Positions 1 through 8,667 of a DNA stretch of 64,000 nt are shown one piece after another. The DNA comes from Streptomyces echinatus. GTDB lineage: Bacteria > Actinomycetota > Actinomycetes > Streptomycetales > Streptomycetaceae. The notes below the pieces were generated by a model. It saw nothing but the letters and a program-made list of their open reading frames with translations. It was not told where the DNA came from and made no database searches. The position numbers and the translations under genes are program-made. Position 1 is the stretch's first letter, and each line of letters starts with the position of its first letter. The stretch covers positions 124,001 through 188,000 of the forward strand of contig NZ_JACHJK010000016.1 of the NCBI RefSeq assembly GCF_014203595.1, in the 5' to 3' direction.

Positions 1-534
1 GCCCGTGGCCATGTGGCCGTCGAGCCGGGCGGGGTCGCTGGTCTGCAGCAGTTTGTAGTCGTCGATGCCGATGCCGACGAAGACGCCGGTGCTGCTTCCG
101 CGCAGCGCCGTGGGGGCCTGTCCGGTGTGTTCGAGGGCTTCCCAGGCGACTTCGAGGAGCAGCCGGTGCTGCGGGTCGAGGGTCTCGGCCTCGCGCGGGG
201 AGATGCCGAAGAACTCGGCGTCGAAGGTGTCGATGGAGTCGAGGAATCCGCCCCGGGTGGAGCGGGTGGAGCCGGGGCGGGCCCCGTCGGGGTCGTGCAG
301 GAGTTCGGCGTTCCAGCGGTCCGCGGGGACGGAGCGGGTGGCGTCCGTCTGAGCGGTGAGCAGGTTCCAGTACGTCTCGGGGTCGGTGACGCCGCCGGGG
401 AAGCGGCAGCCCATGCCCACCACGGCGATCGGCTCGGGAGTGGCGGGGTCGGTCTTCTTCCGGCGCAGGCGCTCCTCGATCAGGGCCCGCTGGGCAGCGG
501 GAAGGGCTGCGATGCGGTCGGTGATGCTAGTCAT
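1..534 (-). CDS. Type I polyketide synthase, N-terminal part (runs off left edge)
   Basis: The visible 178 residues are the N-terminus of a modular PKS extension protein. A short leader carries the LPAAQRALIEERLRR pattern, a helical N-terminal linker common in PKS and NRPS proteins that dock through LSxxE-type C-termini. A ketosynthase begins at about residue 34 (PIAVVGMGCRFPGG) and includes DAEFFGISPREA and DPQHRLLLEVAWEALE. The active-site Cys and the rest of the module lie outside the window. Its ATG lies inside the end of the upstream PKS gene, with an 8-base overlap (ATGACTAG), so the two are translationally coupled and probably act in sequence on the assembly line. Family assignment is certain; later domains cannot be seen. 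Confidence 0.95.
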   Translation of the reverse strand, partial: MTSITDRIAALPAAQRALIEERLRRKKTDPATPEPIAVVGMGCRFPGGVTDPETYWNLLTAQTDATRSVPADRWNAELLHDPDGARPGSTRSTRGGFLDSIDTFDAEFFGISPREAETLDPQHRLLLEVAWEALEHTGQAPTALRGSSTGVFVGIGIDDYKLLQTSDPARLDGHMATG

Positions 535-3500
535 GCGTCTGGTCTCCTGCGAGCTCGTCACCCAGCGTCAGCTGGTCCAGGTACCGGGCCGCCTGGTCGG
601 CGGAGAGGTTGTCCACCTCGGCCAGCAGTGCTTCGACACCGGTGTCGTCATGGTCGTCCTGGGTCTCCCCCGGGCCGGCCTCTTCCGGCTGGGCCGGGGC
701 GGTGAGGGCCAGTTCGTCGAGGAGGTGGGCGGCGAGGGCGGCGCACGTCGGGTGGTCGAAGGGAAGCGTTCCCGGGATCGTGATCCGGTCGCCGAGTTCC
801 TGGCGCAGCCGCGTCACGAGTTTCAGCTTCATCAGGGAGTCCAGGCCGAGCTGGAAGAAGCCGGTGTCGGCGTCGACCTCGTGGTCGGCGGCGAAGCCCG
901 CGATGTCGGCGACCAGGGCGGTCAGATGGCCGATCAGGGAGTCGAGCCGGTCGCCGGGTTCGGTGGCGGCCAGCCGGTCGGGCAGCGACCGGGCGTGGCC
1001 GCCGTCGGGTCGGGCGTCCGTGCCGGGTGTGTCCGGTGCGGCCGCGGTGGCCGTGCCGGCCGGGGGGTGGACCAGGGCGAGCGTGCCGCGATGAGCGGTG
1101 GCGGGCAGCCAGTCGTGGTAGGCCGTCCAGTCGACGCGATAGACGCCGAGCTGGGCCGCGTCGTGACCGAAGATCTCGTCGAGGAGGCGGGCGCCGTGGT
1201 CGCGGTCGATGGTGCGGGCGCCGCGCTCGTTCCAGCGGTAGTGTGCCGCGGCTGTCGAGTCCGTCATGCCGACGCCCTGCCACGGGCCCCAGTTGACGCT
1301 GGTGGCGGGCAGTCCCCGGGCCGCGCGACGGTGGGCCAGGCTGTCCAGGGCGGCGTTGGCGGCCGCGTAGCTGCCCTGTCCGGGCGAGCCGAGGACGGCG
1401 ACGAACGACGAGAAGAGCACGAAGAAGTCCAGCGGCAGGTCGCGGGTGCAGGCGTCGAGGTGGCGGGCGCCGCTCACCTTGGGCGCGAGGACCGCCAGGT
1501 AGCGGTCCCAGTCCTGCTGGAGCATCGTGCCGTCGTCGAGGACGCCGGCGGCGTGGACGACGCCGCGCAGGGGCGGCCGCTGCGCGCCGAAGGACGCCAC
1601 CACGTCGCGTACCTCCTCGGCGTTGCGGACGTCGGCCGGTACGACGTCCACCCGGGCGCCCGCCGCGGCGAGATCGGCCAGGACGGCGCGGGCGGCGGCG
1701 TCGGGCGCGCGGCGGCCCACGAGGACCAGGTGGCGGGCGCCGGCCTCGACCAGCCGGCGGGCGACCACGAGGCCGATGCCGCCGAGTCCGCCGGTGATGA
1801 GGTAGCCGCCGTCGGCGCGCACGGTGACCGGTTCGCCCGCCGTGGTGCGCCGCGGCGCGGCCTCGATGCGCGCCACGTGGCGGGCACCCGCGCGGAAGGC
1901 CAGCTGGTCCTCGCCGTCGCCGGTGAGGAGTTCGGTGACGAGGGCGGTCGCGTTCGGGGCCGGCTCGCCGGAGTCGAGGTCCACGAGTCCGCCCCAGAGT
2001 TCGGGGTGTTCGAGTGCCAGGACGCGGCCGAATCCCCACAGCGCGCTGTGGCCCAGGGGGCCTTCCACCGGGTGTCCGGGCACGGGCTGGGCGGCGGTGG
2101 TGACGAGCCAGAGCCGGGGGGCCGGTCCGTCCTCCCAGGCGGCCAGGGCCCGTACGGTGGCCAGGGCGGGGCGCAGGACGTGCGCGAGGTTGTCCTCCGG
2201 GCCGGCGTCCGAGGGGACTGCGGCCAGGTGAAGCACTCCGTGGCAGGGGGTGCGGGCGGCGCGGACGGCGTCGCGCAGCGCGTCGGCGAGCCGGGGGCCG
2301 GCGTCGTCGCCGACGGGCAGCAGGACACAGTCCTGGCCGGCGGCGCGCAGCGCCTGTGCCGTCGCGCGGGCCTGGGGGCCGTGCGGATCGTCGGTCAGGG
2401 CGATCCAGGTGCCGGACGTGGTGGTCGCGGCCGTCCTGGCGAGCGGCTGCGGGTGGAAGGTGAGGTGGTGCAGCCAGTCGGCCGGGTCCTCGGCGGCAGG
2501 CGGTGCCAGCCGGCGCAGGACGGCGGGCAGCAGGGCTCGTTCGGCGTCCGTCAGGCGGCCGTCGCGGGCCAGCGCGTCGGCGACGCCGTCGATCTCGCCC
2601 TGGGCCAGCCGGTCCAGGAGCGGCGTCCGGGCGGTCCCTGCGGTGGGCAGGGGGGCGGGGTCGATCCAGTACCGTTCGCGCTGCCAGGGATAGCCGGGGG
2701 TGGACAGCAGGCGTCCGGGGCGGGTGCCCACGGCCTTCCAGTCGATGTCCTGGCCGTGCGCCCACAGGGTGCCGGCGGCCTCGCGGAGCGTTCGCCGCTC
2801 TCCGCTGTCCCGGCGCATGGTCGCGACGACGACGCCGGGGTGGCCGCTCTCCTCCAGGATCTGGGTGGTGGGGGCCACGAGGACGGGGTGCGGGCCGAGT
2901 TCGGCGAACGACCGGTGCCCGGCTGCGGCCAGGGCCGCGACGGCGGGGGCGAACCGCACGGGCTCGCTGATGGTGCGGACCCAGTACGCCGCGTCGAAGT
3001 GCTCGCCGTCACGGAAGTCGCCGTCGATGGTGGAGAACACCGGGATGTCGCCCGGCCGGGGCCGGACGGCGGCGAGCAGCCGGCCCAGTTCCGGACCGTA
3101 CTCCCGCATCTGGGCGCTGTGTGAGGGGTAGCCGACGCGCAGTTCCTTGCGGAAGACGGCGGGGTCGAGGCTGTCGAGCAGTTCCCGCAGTGCTTGCGTC
3201 TCGCCGCTGAGCAGGGTGGTGCGGGGGCCGTTGACGGCGGCGACGCACACGTCGCCGGGGCGCCGGCGCAGGAGGTCGGCGACCTCGTGCGCGGCCAGGC
3301 CCACCGCGGCCATGCGCCCGGTGCCGGTGGCCTTCTGCAGGATGCGGCCGCGGTGCAGGGCGACCAGGAGGGCGTCTTCCAGGGTGAGGGCGCCTGCGCA
3401 GTGGGCCGCCGCGATCTCGCCGGCGCTGTGTCCGGCGACGGCGGCCGGCTGGACGCCCCAGGACCGCAGCAGGGCGTCCAGGCCGGCCTGCACGGCGAAG

Positions 3501-6500
3501 AGGGCGGGCTGGGTGATCTCCGTCTCGTCGATGCGTGACGACTCCGCGGCCGTGTGCAGTTCCGCGATCAGCGACCAGCCCGCCTCCTGGGCCAGCCAGG
3601 CGTCGCAGCGTTCGACGACCTCCCGGAACACGGGTTCGTGGGCGAAGAGTTCACAGCCCATGCGGGCGCTCTGGGCTCCCTGGCCCGAGAAGAGGAAGAC
3701 CGGGCCGGCCGTCGCGCGCCGGGCCCTTCCGGTGGCCAGGTGCTCCGTCTGCCGGCCGTCCGCGCAGGCGTCGAGGAGGTCGCCGAGTTCCGCGGGCGAC
3801 TCGAACACGGCGAGTGCGCGGTGTTCGTGCCGGTCGCGGGCGAACGTCGCGGTGTGGCACAGGTCGTCGAGATCGACGAGGCCGGGCGGGTCGAGCAGTG
3901 CCTTCGTCTCGCGGGCGAGTTGGCGCAGTGCCGGTCCGGAGTGCGCGCTCAGCGGGAGCGTGCGCGGCCGCTGCTCCGGCTGGGACGGGGAGGCGGAGGC
4001 GGTGAGGTGCGCGGGAAGGGGCGCCGGGCGCAGGTCGGCCGGGAAGACCTTGCGCCAGCTGAGGTCGCGTCCGGCGCGGTGGAGTTCTCCGAGGGTGTGC
4101 AGCATGACCTCGCGGGCGTTCCTGCCGCGGTGCTGGGAGAGCAGTACGTTCACCGTCGTGTCGCGGTCCCGGGCGATCGCCGTCACCGAGGTGGCGAGCA
4201 CGGGGTGCGGGCTGACCTCGATGAAGTGGTCGTAGCCGTGTTCGAGCAGCAGCTCGACGGCGTGCGCGAACAGTACGGGGCGGCGCAGGTTGTCCGCCCA
4301 GTAGCCGGCGCCGAGTTCGTCGCCGTCGACGAAGCCGGCGGTCACCGAAGACACCATCGCCACGGTGGTCCGGCGCGGCCGTATGCCGTCCAGGCCGGCG
4401 CGCAGGGCGGGGAGCAGCGGGTCGCACTGTCCGCTGTGGGAGGCGACACCCATGTTCACGCGCCAGTGGCGGATGCCGCGCTCGTCGAGGCCGGCCAGGC
4501 AGGCGTCGAGTGCCGCGGTGTCGCCGGACAGCACGGAGGTGGTGGTGGAGTTGGCGCCCGCGGCGTGGACGCCGGGGTGGGCGGCGGTCAATTGCGGCAG
4601 GTCGGCGAAGGGCACTTCGACGACCGCCACCGAGCCCTCGCCGTCGATCCGGCTCATCTGGCGGCTGCGCTCGCAGACGACCCGCACCGCGTCCTCCAGG
4701 CCGAGTGCGCCCGCCACATGGGCTGCCGCCACTTCGCCGAGGCTGTGGCCCACCACGGCGTCCGGTGTCACTCCCCAGGAGCGCCACAGGGCGGCGAGGG
4801 CGACCTGGACGGCGAAGACGGCGGGCTGCAGCACGGTCGTCTCGTCCAGCCGGGACGCGTGGGCGGGGCGGCGCAGTTCGTCGACGACGGAGATCCCGGA
4901 CCGCGCGCGGATCAGGTCGTCGCATTCCTCCAGGGCCTGCCGGAAGACCGGTTCGCTGTGCAGCAGGTCCAGTCCCATGCCGCACCACTGCGAGCCCTGT
5001 CCGGAGAACACGAAGGCGGTACGGGGGCCGGCGGCGGTGGTGGTGGCGGGTACGGCGCCGGAGGCGATGTCGTGCAGGGCGGCGCACAATTGCGAGGTGT
5101 CGCGTACGGTGGCCGCGGCCCGGTAGGGGTGGGCGCTCAGGTTCAGCGCGGTGGCCGCGCACCAGTCGGCGGCCGCGTGCGCCGGGTTCTCCTCGACCGC
5201 GTCCAGCAGTGCCCGGGCGCTGTTCCGCAGCTCTTCGGCGGTGGGTGCGGACAGCGGGAGCGGATGGGCGTGGGCGCCGGGGGGTCCTTCCACGACGACA
5301 TGGCAGTTGGTGCCGCCGAAGCCGAAGGAGCTGATGCCGGCCAGGAGGCGGTCGCCGTCGGCCGGCCACGGGACGGGCTCGGTGGGGACCGCGAGGCGCA
5401 GGCCGTCGAAGTCGATGTCGGGGTTCGGCGCGTCGTGGTGCAAGGTGGCGGGCAGCAGGCGGTGGCGCATGGACAGGGCGACCTTGATGAGCCCGGCGAC
5501 TCCGGCCGCCGCCTCCAGGTGGCCGATGTTGGTCTTGACCGATCCGATGAGCAGGGGTGCGTCGGCGGGCCGGCCCTGGCCGAGGACCGTGCCCAGCGCG
5601 TGGGCCTCGATGGGGTCGCCGAGCCGGGTCCCGGTTCCGTGCGCCTCCACGTACTGCACCTCGTGCGCCCCGACGCCGGCACGTGCGTAGGCGGTGCGGA
5701 GCATGGCCTGCTGCGCCGCGGGGTTGGGGGCGGTCAGGCCGTTGCTGGGGCCGTCGTTGTTGACCGCGCTGCCGCGGATCAGGCAGTGGATCCGGTCTCC
5801 GTCGGCCAGCGCCGTCGACAGCCGCTTGAGTACCACGACGCCGCCGCCCTCCGCGCGGACGTAGCCGTCGGCGGAAGCGGCGAAGGCCGCGGACCGCCCG
5901 TGCGGGCTCATGGCGCCGAACTTCGACATCGCGGCGCTGCTCTCGGGGGCGAGGACGAGGTTGACGCCTCCGGCGAGCGCGAGGCCGCTCTCGCCGGAGC
6001 GCAGGCTCTGGCAGGCGAGGTGCAGCGCGACCAGCGAGGACGAGCAGGCGGTGTTGACGCCGATGCTGGGCCCTTGCAGGCCGAGGGTGTAGGAGATGCG
6101 GGCCGGCACGATGCTCGGCTCATGGCCGGTGGCCGTGTGCTGCCGGACCGCGTCGAGACCGCGTCCGGCGAGGCGGGCGTAGTCGCTCCACAGGGTTCCG
6201 AGGAAGACGCCCGTGCTGCTGCCGTGCAGGGAGCCGGGCGGTATCCCCGCGTCCTGCAGGCCGTTCCAGGCGAGTTCGAGGGCGAGGCGCTGCTGGGGGT
6301 CCATCTCGGCGGCCTCGCGCGGGGAGATGCCGAAGAACCGGGGGTCGAACCGGTCCACGTCGGTGAGGAAGCCGCCGCGGCGGGTGCTGAGCCTGCCGGG
6401 TGCGGCCGGGTCCGGGTCGTAGAGAGCCGCGGAGTCCCACCGCTCGGCGGGGATGTCGGTGACGGCGTCGGTGCCGGAGCGCAGCAGGTCCCAGTAGCCC

Positions 6501-6850
6501 TCCAGGTCGGGGGCGCCGGGGAAGCGGCAGGCCAGGCCGACGACGGCGATGGGTTCGTCGGTCGCCGGCAGGGGCGCGGCTTCGGTCGGCGCGGTGCGCT
6601 GCGGCGAGGTGGCGCCGCCTTCGCCGAGGGCGTCGGCGAGGGCGGAGACGGTCGGGAAGTGCCAGGCCACGGTGGGGCTGAGCGACGTCCGGAGGTACTC
6701 GGCCAGCCGCACGGTGAGGGCGGTCAGACGCTCGGAGTCGAGGCCTAGGTCCCGGAACTGGGTGTCCAGGTCGAGATCACGCAGTTCTCTCCCGACCTCG
6801 TCCCCGATTTCCCTTTTCAGCCACGCGGTTATGTCGCCCGCAGCGCGCAC
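527..6850 (-). CDS. Type I PKS with fused loading and first extension module, ACP-KS-AT-AT-KR-ACP
   Basis: This protein of about 2,107 residues starts a polyketide chain and performs one extension. Counting from the GTG at 6850: ACP at 1-75 (attachment Ser39, LGLDS); KS at 100-530 (Cys269 in NTACSSS, His404 in HGTGT, His444 in KTNIGH); AT1 at 612-915 (GHSLGE, Ser703; VASH at 802-805); AT2 at 1050-1365 (GHSAGE, Ser1142; unusual YPSH at 1241-1244); KR with GGLGGIG near 1687, an LDD motif expected of B-type KRs, and catalytic Ser and Tyr in FSSF and GSYAAAN; second ACP with Ser2005. There is no DH, ER or TE. The C-terminus carries LLAEVDNLSADQAARYL, a docking-like helix. The frame stays open to a TTG at 6898, but the GTG at 6850 follows AGGGGGA, so I prefer it. 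Two adjacent ATs plus an N-terminal ACP match the starter PKSs I know from myxobacteria. Confidence 0.93.
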   Translation of the reverse strand: MRAAGDITAWLKREIGDEVGRELRDLDLDTQFRDLGLDSERLTALTVRLAEYLRTSLSPTVAWHFPTVSALADALGEGGATSPQRTAPTEAAPLPATDEPIAVVGLACRFPGAPDLEGYWDLLRSGTDAVTDIPAERWDSAALYDPDPAAPGRLSTRRGGFLTDVDRFDPRFFGISPREAAEMDPQQRLALELAWNGLQDAGIPPGSLHGSSTGVFLGTLWSDYARLAGRGLDAVRQHTATGHEPSIVPARISYTLGLQGPSIGVNTACSSSLVALHLACQSLRSGESGLALAGGVNLVLAPESSAAMSKFGAMSPHGRSAAFAASADGYVRAEGGGVVVLKRLSTALADGDRIHCLIRGSAVNNDGPSNGLTAPNPAAQQAMLRTAYARAGVGAHEVQYVEAHGTGTRLGDPIEAHALGTVLGQGRPADAPLLIGSVKTNIGHLEAAAGVAGLIKVALSMRHRLLPATLHHDAPNPDIDFDGLRLAVPTEPVPWPADGDRLLAGISSFGFGGTNCHVVVEGPPGAHAHPLPLSAPTAEELRNSARALLDAVEENPAHAAADWCAATALNLSAHPYRAAATVRDTSQLCAALHDIASGAVPATTTAAGPRTAFVFSGQGSQWCGMGLDLLHSEPVFRQALEECDDLIRARSGISVVDELRRPAHASRLDETTVLQPAVFAVQVALAALWRSWGVTPDAVVGHSLGEVAAAHVAGALGLEDAVRVVCERSRQMSRIDGEGSVAVVEVPFADLPQLTAAHPGVHAAGANSTTTSVLSGDTAALDACLAGLDERGIRHWRVNMGVASHSGQCDPLLPALRAGLDGIRPRRTTVAMVSSVTAGFVDGDELGAGYWADNLRRPVLFAHAVELLLEHGYDHFIEVSPHPVLATSVTAIARDRDTTVNVLLSQHRGRNAREVMLHTLGELHRAGRDLSWRKVFPADLRPAPLPAHLTASASPSQPEQRPRTLPLSAHSGPALRQLARETKALLDPPGLVDLDDLCHTATFARDRHEHRALAVFESPAELGDLLDACADGRQTEHLATGRARRATAGPVFLFSGQGAQSARMGCELFAHEPVFREVVERCDAWLAQEAGWSLIAELHTAAESSRIDETEITQPALFAVQAGLDALLRSWGVQPAAVAGHSAGEIAAAHCAGALTLEDALLVALHRGRILQKATGTGRMAAVGLAAHEVADLLRRRPGDVCVAAVNGPRTTLLSGETQALRELLDSLDPAVFRKELRVGYPSHSAQMREYGPELGRLLAAVRPRPGDIPVFSTIDGDFRDGEHFDAAYWVRTISEPVRFAPAVAALAAAGHRSFAELGPHPVLVAPTTQILEESGHPGVVVATMRRDSGERRTLREAAGTLWAHGQDIDWKAVGTRPGRLLSTPGYPWQRERYWIDPAPLPTAGTARTPLLDRLAQGEIDGVADALARDGRLTDAERALLPAVLRRLAPPAAEDPADWLHHLTFHPQPLARTAATTTSGTWIALTDDPHGPQARATAQALRAAGQDCVLLPVGDDAGPRLADALRDAVRAARTPCHGVLHLAAVPSDAGPEDNLAHVLRPALATVRALAAWEDGPAPRLWLVTTAAQPVPGHPVEGPLGHSALWGFGRVLALEHPELWGGLVDLDSGEPAPNATALVTELLTGDGEDQLAFRAGARHVARIEAAPRRTTAGEPVTVRADGGYLITGGLGGIGLVVARRLVEAGARHLVLVGRRAPDAAARAVLADLAAAGARVDVVPADVRNAEEVRDVVASFGAQRPPLRGVVHAAGVLDDGTMLQQDWDRYLAVLAPKVSGARHLDACTRDLPLDFFVLFSSFVAVLGSPGQGSYAAANAALDSLAHRRAARGLPATSVNWGPWQGVGMTDSTAAAHYRWNERGARTIDRDHGARLLDEIFGHDAAQLGVYRVDWTAYHDWLPATAHRGTLALVHPPAGTATAAAPDTPGTDARPDGGHARSLPDRLAATEPGDRLDSLIGHLTALVADIAGFAADHEVDADTGFFQLGLDSLMKLKLVTRLRQELGDRITIPGTLPFDHPTCAALAAHLLDELALTAPAQPEEAGPGETQDDHDDTGVEALLAEVDNLSADQAARYLDQLTLGDELAGDQTHD

Positions 6851-7545
6851 TTCTCCCCCTGCCGGTATGTGAAGAATGAAAAACGTCGCACAGCGCAACT
6901 CGAAGTCGACGGTAAAGTCGATTTTGCGCCATCAAGATCAATTACTTTCTACCCCACCACGCGAAGGACCGTCAAGATCGTTTCGGAGGGGTGGCGACCC
7001 GGCCGCCCGGAGGCGCACAGGTGCTGCAAATCTCCCGCTACGGCGCCGATTCGGCGGAAGCCTGAATGGCATGCCGGTGCACTGCGTGCCGGGACGCGCC
7101 GGGCGCAGTGGGCAGGGTGAATGCGCGTGGATAGCGGCTTCGACCAGGAGTCGCGACGGTGAGAAATGCAGGGCCGAGCGCCGGACACCTCTCACCATTG
7201 TGAAGATTCCGTGAGTGAGATGACCGGGCGGTTTGTCGCGCCGTACGCCCGCAGCTCCGAAGACCGGAAATCAGCGGGTGATGCGCCGTACGGAACACAC
7301 GGCGGTACCGCACACCGCGCTCGCCCGCCCGAGGCGGGACGACGGTGCTTCGCGGGCGCCGTGAGGCGGTGCCATCGGGCGGACGGGCGGAACTGGCCGC
7401 GCCGACGGTCACGGCCGGGCCCGCGGCGGCCGCGGGCCCGGATGTGCCGGGCCCGCGGGCGCCTCACGCATCCCGCTACGGTCACCGCCGCGCAAGGCGT
7501 GCCGGGCGGGCGGACCGGCGCGGTCGCCGCCGGCGGGTCGCCGGG
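6851..7545. promoter_or_regulatory. Long intergenic region upstream of the PKS gene
   Basis: About 695 bases with no convincing gene; the short ORFs on either strand show no protein-like pattern. The part next to the PKS (about 6895-6960) is markedly more AT-rich than its surroundings and holds a direct repeat of TCGACTT on the PKS sense strand, so it probably contains the PKS promoter and a regulator site. A strong hairpin at 7416-7440 separates this promoter from the upstream small gene. The promoter itself is inferred; no -35/-10 pair is clear enough to call. Confidence 0.5.
7416..7440 (-). terminator. GC-rich hairpin after the TE-clpP-small protein unit
   Basis: A perfect 11-base inverted repeat (CGGGCCCGCGG / CCGCGGGCCCG) with a 3-base loop lies about 105 bases downstream of the stop of the small gene at 7546. 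It likely ends the thioesterase-clpP transcript, which would leave the PKS genes with their own promoter. Confidence 0.5.
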
Positions 7546-7869
7546 TCAGGAAGAGGCGTTCGGGGGCTTGTCGTGCGTGGGGGGCCCGAGACGGGGCAGG
7601 ATGCGGTCGCCTTCGAGGCATTCCAGCGCCTTGGCCATGGTGCGGATGTGGATCTCCTTCTCGTGGCGTTCGAACATGAGAGAAAGAGCATCACGCAGTG
7701 CCCGTGCGTCGGACACGAGCGCCTGCGCCGCCCGGAGCGCCGAATAGGTGCCGGTCGTCTGCGCGGGGTTGACACCGCTCAGGCGCTTCAGCACGGCCAT
7801 GTAGGCGTCCACCACCTGGCTCTCCGCCTCGGTGAGGGCCGGGACGCGAGGCCCTTCCGGGGACATCAC
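7546..7869 (-). CDS. Small helical protein of unknown function in the PKS cluster
   Basis: A protein of 107 residues that I do not recognise. It is predicted mostly helical with regular Leu/Ala spacing, has no signal peptide or membrane segment, and ends in a Pro-rich tail (LPRLGPPTHDKPPNASS). It begins GTG-ATG, so the start could be 7869 or 7866; no strong ribosome site decides it. It lies 55 bases after the ClpP gene on the same strand and is followed by a strong hairpin, so it is probably the last gene of the thioesterase-clpP-small protein unit. The position suggests a role tied to the ClpP copy or to the pathway, for example an adaptor or a tailoring or immunity protein, but no motif supports any of these. 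Confidence 0.6.
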   Translation of the reverse strand: MMSPEGPRVPALTEAESQVVDAYMAVLKRLSGVNPAQTTGTYSALRAAQALVSDARALRDALSLMFERHEKEIHIRTMAKALECLEGDRILPRLGPPTHDKPPNASS

Positions 7870-7924
7870 GGACTAACCACCGCCTTGCGTTCGTCGACTG
7901 CGTCGGCCGCCGGGCCCGGGCACC

Positions 7925-8572
7925 TCAATGGCTGGAGCGGGGGGTGATGACCTGGTCCACGATCCCGTACTCCAGAGCCTGCTGGGCGGTGAGGATCTTG
8001 TCCCGCTCGATGTCCTCGCGGATCTTCTCGATCGGTGTGGACGAGTGCCTGGCGAGCATCTCCTCCATCTGCTGCCTGATACGCATGAACTCGTTCGCCT
8101 GGATCTCCAGGTCGGAGATCTGGCCGCGACCCGTTTCGGTGTACGGCTGGTGGATCAGAACCCGCGCGTTGGGCAGGGCCATCCGCTTGCCGGGAGTGCC
8201 GGCCGCCATCAGCAGGGCGGCACCCGAAGCGGCCTGCCCCAGGCACACCGTCTGGATGTCCGGCTTCACGTACTGCATGGTGTCGTAAATGGCCGTCAGC
8301 GCCGTGAAAGAACCACCCGGGCTGTTGATGTAAATGGAGATGTCGCGGTCCGGGTCCATCGACTCCAGGCACACCAGCTGGGCCATGATGTCGTTCGCCG
8401 AGGCATCGTCGAGCTGCACACCGAGGAAGATGATGCGCTCTTCGAAGAGTTTGGCGTAGGGGTCGTATTCACGGACTCCGTTCGCACTCTTCTCGACGAA
8501 ACGCGGAATCACATACCGCCCCTCGGCACCGGGAAGCTGGGCGGCGGGACGGGCGGGAAAGTGAAGGCTCAC
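7925..8572 (-). CDS. clpP: ClpP2-type ATP-dependent protease proteolytic subunit, solitary copy
   Basis: A 215-residue serine peptidase subunit that would assemble into ClpP rings. The full triad is present: Ser116 (GQAAS), His141 (LIHQPY) and Asp191 (IERDKILTA). The sequence follows the Streptomyces ClpP2 pattern closely (VIPRFVE, EYDPYAKLFEERIIFLGVQ, MDPDRDISIYINSPGGSF). It departs from housekeeping ClpP2 as I remember it just after the active Ser (GAALLM where AAAVLL is usual). The GTG start at 8572 follows GGAG with 6 bases of spacing; the frame is open much further upstream but overlaps the thioesterase gene. Housekeeping clpP2 normally sits beside clpP1; here it lies between a thioesterase and PKS genes on the same strand. 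That context suggests a target-paralogue self-resistance gene. Activity looks intact; the resistance role is inferred. Confidence 0.93.
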   Translation of the reverse strand: MSLHFPARPAAQLPGAEGRYVIPRFVEKSANGVREYDPYAKLFEERIIFLGVQLDDASANDIMAQLVCLESMDPDRDISIYINSPGGSFTALTAIYDTMQYVKPDIQTVCLGQAASGAALLMAAGTPGKRMALPNARVLIHQPYTETGRGQISDLEIQANEFMRIRQQMEEMLARHSSTPIEKIREDIERDKILTAQQALEYGIVDQVITPRSSH

Positions 8573-8667
8573 GTATTTCTCCAGATGGGCTGTAAACGCC
8601 GGACGGGCCGGACGAAGGGGCTTTGCCTGGGTGGGTGACGACCTGACGGTGTGCCTGCCGGGCACTC

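Noticed and set aside
356..3124. Long plus-strand open frames of 900-1,000 codons across the PKS genes
   Set aside because: They are antisense to strongly supported PKS domains; their translations are Gly/Arg/Val-rich without motifs, as expected for GC-rich shadow frames.
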